The notes under the pieces were generated by a model. That model made no database searches, was not told the origin of the DNA, and was given only the letters and a program-made list of their open reading frames with translations. A stretch of DNA of 34,625 bases from contig JAOPUT010000146.1 of assembly GCA_025963385.1 (NCBI GenBank), positions 1 to 34,625 of the forward strand, read 5' to 3'. Below are positions 24,988-32,576 of this stretch, one piece after another. Positions within the stretch are counted from its first letter, which is position 1. Each line of letters starts with the position of its first letter. This DNA is from Mycobacterium sp. GTDB taxonomy: Bacteria; Actinomycetota; Actinomycetes; Mycobacteriales; Mycobacteriaceae. A program made the translations under genes and the position numbers.

Positions 24988-25688
24988 ACGCGCGCGGGTT
25001 GAACAGGTACGTCGACGACCTGCTGCGTGGCCGCCGCCCGAAGGGTTTCTCTCCCGACGACTTCGAGGCCGCCCAGATCCGCACCGCCATCGAGCTCAAC
25101 GCGACGCGCGACGGCGCAGACCAGCCGCGTCCGGACTTCCTGGACGACCTGCACCGGCGGCTTTCCGATCAGATGGACGACGAGCCTCCGGCCAGGGCGG
25201 CATCGCCGAACTGGTTGTCCGCCAACCGTCGCCAGGTCATCGTGGGCACCTCGGCGGCCGCGACGGCGGCAGTGGCCGCGGTATCGGTCGACCGCCTGCT
25301 CGGCGCCGGCAAGAACGACGACGCCGACGTGGCGCAGGACCTGGTCCCCACGGAGGGCGCGTGGCAGCGGGTCGCCGCGAGTGCCGACGTGCCGGAGGGG
25401 GCGATGCATCCCTTCGACCTCGGCTCCGTGGTCGGCTTCGTCCGCCGGGTCGACGGCCGCCCCGAGGGCATCTCCGGTATCTGCACCCACCAGGGGTGCA
25501 AGCTGTGGTTCGACGCGCCCGACGACCGGTTGCGCTGCCCGTGCCACTCCACGTCCTTCTCCACGGAGGGCCAGGTGCTCACCCACCAGTTGCCCATCTC
25601 GCCGAGACCCCTTCCCAAGTTGGAGGTTCGCGAGATGAACGGTGACATCGAGGTGTTCGCACCGACCAGTCAGATCCAGCAGACCTGA
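24984..25688 (+). CDS. Membrane-anchored Rieske [2Fe-2S] protein with anti-sigma-like N-terminal domain
   Basis: 234 residues. Residues 1-75 are hydrophilic and helical (NRYVDDLLRGRRPKGF, AAQIRTAIELNATRDGA, DFLDDLHRRLSDQM) and look like the cytoplasmic domain of anti-sigma factors. A hydrophobic helix follows at about 84-107, preceded directly by twin arginines (NRRQVIVG), as in Tat-exported Rieske proteins. Residues 115-230 form a Rieske domain with both ligand motifs complete: CTHQGC (C168, H170, C173) and CPCHST (C185, C187, H188). It overlaps the sigma gene by four bases. I infer a redox-sensing anti-sigma factor whose cluster faces the outside of the membrane. Alternatively it is an electron carrier that merely shares the operon; the N-terminal domain argues against that. 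Confidence 0.82.
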   Translation: MNARGLNRYVDDLLRGRRPKGFSPDDFEAAQIRTAIELNATRDGADQPRPDFLDDLHRRLSDQMDDEPPARAASPNWLSANRRQVIVGTSAAATAAVAAVSVDRLLGAGKNDDADVAQDLVPTEGAWQRVAASADVPEGAMHPFDLGSVVGFVRRVDGRPEGISGICTHQGCKLWFDAPDDRLRCPCHSTSFSTEGQVLTHQLPISPRPLPKLEVREMNGDIEVFAPTSQIQQT

Positions 25689-25692
25689 CCCG

Positions 25693-25719
25693 TGTAACCC
25701 GCCTCCCTATCCATTGACG
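25693..25719 (+). promoter_or_regulatory. Conserved promoter-like motif in front of the cupredoxin operon (copy 2)
   Basis: TGTAACCCG (25693-25701), three bases, CCCTATCC (25705-25712), then TG at 25715-25716 and CG at 25718-25719. 21 of 27 positions equal copy 1 at 24390-24416, with no gaps. It starts five bases after the Rieske stop and lies about 50 bases before the cupredoxin start. Confidence 0.7.
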
Positions 25720-25767
25720 GGAGATCCGCAACCGCGGACTCGTCAATCGACAACGGAGGTACCCGTC

Positions 25768-26259
25768 GTGTCTCGACGAACCCAGCGCGTGGTCGTCGCG
25801 CTGTCCACCGCCGCAATGGGGTCATTCTTGCTGGCCGCCTGCGCGGCAGCCAATCATCCCGCGGCCCAACCGAACCCGACCTTCAGCACGGACGTCTCCG
25901 CAACCCCCGGCATGTCGGGCATGGGCAGCACCCCGGGGATGAGCGGAATGCCGGGGATGAACATGACACCCGCGCAGGACGGGGGCACCCCGCCCGCCGC
26001 GCCTGCCGGCCCCGACGCGGTGAACATCGCTGGATTCGCCTTTGCGCCAGCCACTCTCACCGTGACGGCGGGAACCACCGTCACCTGGACCAACAAGGAC
26101 GAGGATCCGCACACCGTGGTGGCCGGCAACGGCGCCTTCCGTTCGCAGGCGCTCGGTTCTGGCGGCGTGTACTCCTTCACCTTCCCGGCTGCGGGCACGT
26201 TCGACTACATCTGCTCCATCCACCCGTTCATGCACGGCACCGTGGTGGTGACGCCATGA
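25768..26259 (+). CDS. Cupredoxin (plastocyanin/amicyanin-like) lipoprotein with Met-rich linker
   Basis: 163 residues from GTG 25768, with GGAGG at 25755-25759. A lipoprotein signal peptide ends in LLAAC (C25 would be lipidated), so the protein sits on the outer face of the membrane. Residues 48-66 form a Met/Gly/Ser linker with repeated GMSGM and PGM units, a type of sequence that binds Cu(I) in copper-handling proteins. A cupredoxin domain follows (about 84-163). Its type 1 copper ligands are all present: H115 (DEDPHTVV), C149, H152 and M155 (YICSIHPFMHG). It is probably an electron carrier or copper-binding protein. It is first in an operon with a metallophosphoesterase (ATGA overlap) and a membrane protein, behind the motif shared with the ECF sigma gene. 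Confidence 0.88.
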   Translation: MSRRTQRVVVALSTAAMGSFLLAACAAANHPAAQPNPTFSTDVSATPGMSGMGSTPGMSGMPGMNMTPAQDGGTPPAAPAGPDAVNIAGFAFAPATLTVTAGTTVTWTNKDEDPHTVVAGNGAFRSQALGSGGVYSFTFPAAGTFDYICSIHPFMHGTVVVTP

Positions 26260-27218
26260 CCGAGGATCGCGATCCCACTGGGCAGTCTGCTCTTCGCGCA
26301 AGCGGCTCATTGCCCATGACCCGGCGCCAGTTGATCAGGCACAGTGCCTGGTTCGGCGCGGCCGTCGGGCTTGCCGTCGTCGGCGGGGAGGTGATATCGC
26401 ACGTCGCGGGCTCGGCGACCGCCGCGGAGACCAGGCCGACGCTGCGCTTCGCGCAAGTCAGCGACAGCCACATCGGCTTCACCGGACCCGCCAACGCCGA
26501 CGTGGCCGGCTCGTTCACCCGCGCCGTCGACCAGATCAACGGCCTCGGCTACACGCCGGACTTCGTGATCCACACGGGCGATCTCACCCACCTCGCCACA
26601 CCCGACCAGTTCGACCAGGTGAAGCAGATGCTGTCCGGTCTCAGCACGCCGCACGTGTTCACCGTCCCCGGCGAGCACGACTCGGTCGACGACGCGGGCC
26701 AGAAGTACCGCAAGGTGTTCGGTGCGGGTACCCGCGGTGACGGCTGGTACAGCTTCGACATCGCGGGAGTGCACGTCATCGCGTTGGTGAACACGCTGAA
26801 CATGACCAAGCTCGGACACCTCGGACAAGATCAACTCGACTTCGTCAAGAAGGACGTGGCACCGCTGTCGAGCGACACCCCGATCATCGTGTTCAGCCAC
26901 ATCCCGCTGTTCGCGATGTATCCCCAGTGGGGTTGGGGCACCGACGACTCCGTCCAAGCGCTGTCGTATCTGAAACGGTTCGCCTCGGTCACCTGCCTGA
27001 ACGGCCATGTGCACCAGGTGTTCTCGAAGACCGAAGGGAACGTGACGTTCTTCAGCGCCACCACGACCGCGTACCCGCTGCCGCATCCTGGCGACGGACC
27101 CGCGCCCAAGCCGTTGACCCTGCCCGCGGGCAAGCTGCACGACGCGCTCGGGATCAGAGAGGTCTCCTACAACAAGGGGCAGCAGGCGCTCGCGCTGAAG
27201 GAGAGGACGTTGCCATGA
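26256..27218 (+). CDS. Calcineurin-like metallophosphoesterase with Tat-type signal
   Basis: 320 residues from ATG 26256 (overlaps the cupredoxin stop). TRRQLIRHSAWFGAAVGLAVVGG (about 22-44) looks like a twin-arginine signal peptide, so the enzyme is probably exported folded with its metals. Dinuclear metal motifs follow in order: D-x-H in SDSHIGF (D70, H72), GDLTH (D109), GEHD (139-142), FSHIP (H215) and NGHVHQ (H251, H253). In the third motif the usual metal-ligand Asn of GNHD is Glu (E140), an unusual change that could alter metal choice. Substrate unknown; a phosphodiester or phosphoester at the cell envelope is likely. It lies between the cupredoxin and a small membrane protein gene with four-base overlaps on both sides. 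Confidence 0.87.
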   Translation: MTEDRDPTGQSALRASGSLPMTRRQLIRHSAWFGAAVGLAVVGGEVISHVAGSATAAETRPTLRFAQVSDSHIGFTGPANADVAGSFTRAVDQINGLGYTPDFVIHTGDLTHLATPDQFDQVKQMLSGLSTPHVFTVPGEHDSVDDAGQKYRKVFGAGTRGDGWYSFDIAGVHVIALVNTLNMTKLGHLGQDQLDFVKKDVAPLSSDTPIIVFSHIPLFAMYPQWGWGTDDSVQALSYLKRFASVTCLNGHVHQVFSKTEGNVTFFSATTTAYPLPHPGDGPAPKPLTLPAGKLHDALGIREVSYNKGQQALALKERTLP

Positions 27219-27589
27219 GAACGATGGTGCTCCGGATGGTGATCGCCGCGAGTCTGGCGGTCAGCGGCGTCAGCCACGCCAACCTCTATGCCAACGGCTA
27301 CAACCAGATCCCCACCATCGGCCCGGCGTTCCTGCTCCAGGCGAGCGTGTTCTTCGCGGTGGCCGCACTGGTTCTGGTCGGCGGTCCGGACTGGCTGGTG
27401 TGGACGGCTGCCGTGCTGGCGGCGGGGGCACTCGGCGCATTCGTCCTGTCCCGGACCGTCGGCATCGCGGGGTTCATCGAAGTGGGCTGGGATCCCGCCC
27501 CGCACGCGCTGCTCAGCGTGGTGTCGGAGGTGGTGACCCTGTTGGCCTGTGCCGGTTGGTGGTTCGGTCGGCGTCCCGTCGCGGCCTGA
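27215..27589 (+). CDS. Small four-helix membrane protein of unknown function
   Basis: 124 residues from ATG 27215, overlapping the phosphoesterase stop (ATGA), with AAGGAGAGG upstream. Four hydrophobic segments: about 4-20, 34-55, 60-78 and 96-114. Between the first and second is SHANLYANGYNQIPTIGP, with polar aromatic residues that could line a site at the membrane surface. I do not recognise a family with certainty. By context it serves the same process as the cupredoxin and phosphoesterase, perhaps as membrane partner of the cupredoxin. It ends just before a long inverted repeat that probably terminates the operon. Confidence 0.75.
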   Translation: MRTMVLRMVIAASLAVSGVSHANLYANGYNQIPTIGPAFLLQASVFFAVAALVLVGGPDWLVWTAAVLAAGALGAFVLSRTVGIAGFIEVGWDPAPHALLSVVSEVVTLLACAGWWFGRRPVAA

Positions 27590-27600
27590 ACGCCCACCGC

Positions 27601-27660
27601 GCCGAGCGTGCGGTGGGGGAGGGACTTCGGCCGAATCCCCACCCTCACCGCACGTTCGGC
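27601..27660. terminator. Long imperfect inverted repeat, probable bidirectional terminator
   Basis: Left arm 27601-27623 and right arm 27638-27660 pair at 20 of 23 positions; the loop holds the 10-base palindrome TTCGGCCGAA. It lies between convergent genes, 12 bases after the membrane protein stop and directly before the rmlC stop. No T run follows, so termination may depend on the stem alone, or it may be a dispersed palindromic repeat. Confidence 0.65.
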
Positions 27661-27661
27661 G

Positions 27662-29292
<1,631 letters not shown>

Positions 29293-30150
29293 CTACCCGT
29301 CGGTCGAGAGACCCAGCGGGCCCGCCAGTTCGGCCAGTGTCGGAAGCAGGGCGTCCGGCCCACCGAGCACTTGGATGGCGACGTGGTCGGCGCCCGCGTC
29401 GAGGTGCTCCTTCAGCCGTTTAGCGATGTCGTCTGGCGTGCCGTGGGCCACGACCGCGTCGATGAGTTTGTCGCTGCCCGGCTTCGCGACGTCGACGTCG
29501 GAGAAGCCCAGCCGCTTCCAGTTGTTCACGTAATTGCTCAGGTCGAGGTAGAAGTCGACGGTCTGACGGCCGATCTCACGCGCCTGAGCGGCATCCCTGG
29601 CCAGCACCACCTTGTGCTCGGGGGCCAGGTAGACAGACGGCCCGATCAACTGGTGCGCCTGTGCGGTGTGCTCGGGCGTCGTGAGGTACGGATGAGCTCC
29701 GGCACTGCGCTTGGCCGACAGCTCGAGAACCTTCGGGCCCAGCGCCGCGATGACGCGACGACTGGTCGGCACGTTGGCCGCGTCGAGGGCGTCCAAGTAC
29801 TCGACGAGCACGTCGTACGGCTTGCGGTACTCCTCGGTGTGCTCGGGGTGACCGATGCCGACGCCCAGCACGAACCGGCCCGGGTGGGCCTTCTCGATCC
29901 GGTGATAGGACGCGGCGACCTCGTCGGCAGGCGCAGTCCACACGTTGACGATGCCCGTCGCCAACTGCAGCCTCTCGGTGGCCTCGAGGATCGGCTCGGC
30001 GAAGGACAGGTCACCTGCCGGGGAGCCACCCACCCAGACTGCGCCGTACCCCAGCTTCTCGATCTCCACGGCCTGCTCGGGTGTCACCGCCCCGAAGGTC
30101 CAGACGCCGAAGCGCCCCAGGTTCGGCTTGAGCTCGGAAACGTCGGTCAC
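29293..30150 (-). CDS. LLM-class F420-dependent oxidoreductase, TIGR03620-like (copy A)
   Basis: 285 residues from GTG 30150 with an AAGGGA ribosome binding site. The luciferase-like fold shows GRFGVWTFG, KLGYGAVWVGGSPAGDLSFAEPILEATERLQLATGIVNVW and GRFVLGVGIGHPEHTEEYRKPYD, all typical of the mycobacterial F420-linked subgroup. SAGAHPYLTTPEHT and NNWKRLGF are shared with copy B at 30182-31027. Substrate unknown. A gene of this family also lies next to rmlB and infA in M. tuberculosis (Rv3463), so the position is conserved. Copies A and B and rmlBC lie on one strand. Confidence 0.9.
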   Translation of the reverse strand: MTDVSELKPNLGRFGVWTFGAVTPEQAVEIEKLGYGAVWVGGSPAGDLSFAEPILEATERLQLATGIVNVWTAPADEVAASYHRIEKAHPGRFVLGVGIGHPEHTEEYRKPYDVLVEYLDALDAANVPTSRRVIAALGPKVLELSAKRSAGAHPYLTTPEHTAQAHQLIGPSVYLAPEHKVVLARDAAQAREIGRQTVDFYLDLSNYVNNWKRLGFSDVDVAKPGSDKLIDAVVAHGTPDDIAKRLKEHLDAGADHVAIQVLGGPDALLPTLAELAGPLGLSTDG

Positions 30151-30181
30151 GATGTCCCTTCGTGGTTCGGTGGAGGCCAGG

Positions 30182-31027
30182 TCAGTGCAGGCCGAGTGGG
30201 CCCGCCAACTCGGCCAGTGCGGGCACCAGCTTGTCAGTACCCGTCAAGACCTGAACCGGAACATGGTCGGCACCGGCCTCGAGGTGCTCGGAGAGCCGGG
30301 CGGCGACGGCGTCGGCGGTGCCGTGGGCGACGACGGCGTCGACCAGCGCGTCACTGCCGGGCTTCGCGATGTCCTCGTCGGTGAAGCCGAGGCGCTTCCA
30401 GTTGTTGGTGTAGTTGGCGAGGTTCAGGTAGATCTCCAACGCCTTGCGGCCCACGGCGCGGGCCTTCTCGGCGTCGGTCGTCAGGATCGCCTTGTGCTCG
30501 GGGGCGATCAGGGCGTCGGGTCCGACGAGTTCCCGCGCCTGCCGGGTGTGCTCCGGCGTGGTCAGATACGGGTGCGCACCCGCACTGCGACGGGCCGCGA
30601 GCTTGAGCACCTGCGGTCCGAGGGCGGCGACGACCCGTCGGTCCTTGGGGACGCCGTGCTCGTCGAGCTTGTCGAGGTATTCGGTGAGCGCGTCGTAGGG
30701 CTTCTTGTACTCGGTGTGCGCCTCGGGGTGGCCGACGCCGATGCCGAGCAGGAACCGGTTCGGGTAGGCCTTGTCGATGCGGTGGAACGACTCCGCGACA
30801 GGACCCGCCTCGGCGGTCCAGATATTGACGATGCCGGTCACCACCTGCAGTGTCGTGGTGGCCTCGAGGATGGGATCCACCCAGTCGAGGTCGGCCGCCG
30901 GTGAACCGCCCGCCCAGAGGGCTCCGTAACCGAGGGCTTCGATCTCGCGAAGTTGATCGGGGGACAACTGCTGCCACATCGCATGGTGGCCGAACACGCC
31001 GAACTTGCCGAGATCAGGTTTCGTCAT
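30182..31027 (-). CDS. LLM-class F420-dependent oxidoreductase, TIGR03620-like (copy B)
   Basis: 281 residues from ATG 31027 (MTKPDLGKFGVFGHHAMW). It is a clear paralog of copy A: ALGYGALWAGGSPAADL, VVTGIVNIWTAEA, NRFLLGIGVGHPEAHTEYKKPYD, SAGAHPYLTTPEHT, NNWKRLGFTDEDIAKPGSD and DAVVAHGT are the same or nearly so. The N-terminal active-site strand differs (FGHHAMWQQLSPDQ versus FGAVTPEQ), which would change the substrate pocket. The longer frame upstream is inside the kinase gene and not real. No good ribosome binding site precedes ATG 31027. It follows the cNMP-domain kinase on the same strand after 58 bases. Confidence 0.9.
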   Translation of the reverse strand: MTKPDLGKFGVFGHHAMWQQLSPDQLREIEALGYGALWAGGSPAADLDWVDPILEATTTLQVVTGIVNIWTAEAGPVAESFHRIDKAYPNRFLLGIGVGHPEAHTEYKKPYDALTEYLDKLDEHGVPKDRRVVAALGPQVLKLAARRSAGAHPYLTTPEHTRQARELVGPDALIAPEHKAILTTDAEKARAVGRKALEIYLNLANYTNNWKRLGFTDEDIAKPGSDALVDAVVAHGTADAVAARLSEHLEAGADHVPVQVLTGTDKLVPALAELAGPLGLH

Positions 31028-31085
31028 GGTTGGGTCAACCCGCCGCCTCGTCCCGGCTATTCCGATGCGATCGGCATGAGTCGAA

Positions 31086-32564
31086 CTATTCCGCGGAGTC
31101 CGCCGGTGATTCCACGGGCCTCGGCGCGACCAGCGGCAGGATGACGATGAAGCGGGTGTCGCCTGGCTTGGACTGCACCGACATGTTGCCGCCGTGCTTC
31201 TCCACGACGATGCGCCAGGCGAGGTCCAGACCGAGGCCCGTGCCCTCGCCGAACGGCTTGGTGGTGAAGAAGGGCGTGAAGATGCGACCGATGATGTCCT
31301 CGGGGATGCCGGGGCCGTCGTCGCAGATCTCCACACGGATCATCTGGTCGTTCTCGCGCCTGGTGCGGATGGTGAGCGTGCCGTGCCCGTCCATCGCCTG
31401 GATGGCGTTCTCGATGAGGTTGGTCCACACCTGGTTGAGATCGCCTGGGTAGCACTGCAATTCGGGCAGTGACTTGTCCATGTCCTTGACGATGGTGACG
31501 GGCCTGTCCTTGCCGGGCCAGCCGACCTTGTCACCGAACATCATGATCGTGCTGCGCAGCAGCTCGTGCACGTTGGCGCTGCCGTACGCGCCGCGATCCA
31601 TCTGCGAGTACTGCTTGGCGTCGGCGAGAAGTGCCGAGATGCGCTTGCTGGCCTCCGCGATCTCGTTCATGCGAAGTTCGTTGTCGATCGTGTACTTGAG
31701 CCATCCGAAGGCGCTCTGCATCGACGCCTTCGCCTGGACGTCCTCGAGTTGCGCCGACACCCGCTCGAGCCAGTCGGTGTCGAGGTTGGCGTCGACGAAC
31801 GTGGGCGCGTAATCCCAGGCCCCGACGATGTCGTGGGCGTCCAGCCAGTCGCCGATCTTGTCCTCGAGGTCGGATGCCTCCAACGCGGACAACTCCACGT
31901 CGCGGGTCTTGGCGACGTGCTCGGCGACCTCGTTCTGGATGGTCACCAGCACGCGCAGGCCCTCGGGCTCGAACTTGCCCTCGGCGAGCATCGCCAGTTT
32001 GTGCCGCATGTGGCCGATGCCCTCGCGCAGGTCGGCCACCGCGCGGGCGGTAGCGGCCGCGGGGTTGTTCAGCTGATGAGTGAGGCCCGCCGTGATGGTG
32101 CCCAGTGCCAGTAGCTTCTCGCGCTGGCCGATGATCTGGCTGGTCCGGCGTCCGCCGACCATGTGACCTTCGAGCAGGTGGACGGCCATCGGGAACTGCG
32201 TCTGCATGAACCGCGCAAACGCCTCGGCGTCGAGCACGAAGCACCGCGACGGCTTGGTCAGCCGCACCGACGCCTGATAGAGGTGCTCCTCACCGGGCAC
32301 GTACGCCGACCATGCGCCGAAGTACACGCCGCGCTGAGACGTGCGGTTGGTCTGGATGTCGACGCCGCCGGAGCGCTTGGACATGATGAGCTCGCCGTCG
32401 ATCAGCACGTAGAAGCAGGTGCCGGGATCACCCTCGACGATCAGGGGTCCCGCCGGGAAGGTGTCGATGCTGCCGTCCCGACAGAGCACTTCGAGCTGCT
32501 CGTCGGACAGGTTCTCGAAGAGAAAGAGCGTCCGGAGCTCGTCGCTCAGGCATACCTCACCCAT
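31086..32564 (-). CDS. Sensor histidine kinase with N-terminal cyclic-nucleotide-binding-like domain
   Basis: 492 residues, no membrane helix. Residues about 10-130 form a CRP/cNMP-type beta-barrel (FENLSDEQLEVLCRDGSIDTFPAG, then GDPGTCFYVLIDGELIMSKRS). The phosphoacceptor is H163 in TITAGLTHQLNNPAAATARAV, followed by a long helical linker, then the ATPase domain with QVWTNLIENAIQAMDG, EICDDGPGIPED, FTPFFTTKPFGEGTGLGLDLAW. The cNMP domain lacks an obvious R-x-A phosphate-binding cassette, so it may bind another ligand. It starts at ATG 32564 with GAGAGGAT upstream and follows the response regulator/flavoprotein gene after 12 bases, so the two are very likely partners. Confidence 0.92.
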   Translation of the reverse strand: MGEVCLSDELRTLFLFENLSDEQLEVLCRDGSIDTFPAGPLIVEGDPGTCFYVLIDGELIMSKRSGGVDIQTNRTSQRGVYFGAWSAYVPGEEHLYQASVRLTKPSRCFVLDAEAFARFMQTQFPMAVHLLEGHMVGGRRTSQIIGQREKLLALGTITAGLTHQLNNPAAATARAVADLREGIGHMRHKLAMLAEGKFEPEGLRVLVTIQNEVAEHVAKTRDVELSALEASDLEDKIGDWLDAHDIVGAWDYAPTFVDANLDTDWLERVSAQLEDVQAKASMQSAFGWLKYTIDNELRMNEIAEASKRISALLADAKQYSQMDRGAYGSANVHELLRSTIMMFGDKVGWPGKDRPVTIVKDMDKSLPELQCYPGDLNQVWTNLIENAIQAMDGHGTLTIRTRRENDQMIRVEICDDGPGIPEDIIGRIFTPFFTTKPFGEGTGLGLDLAWRIVVEKHGGNMSVQSKPGDTRFIVILPLVAPRPVESPADSAE

Positions 32565-32576
32565 GGGTGATCCTCT

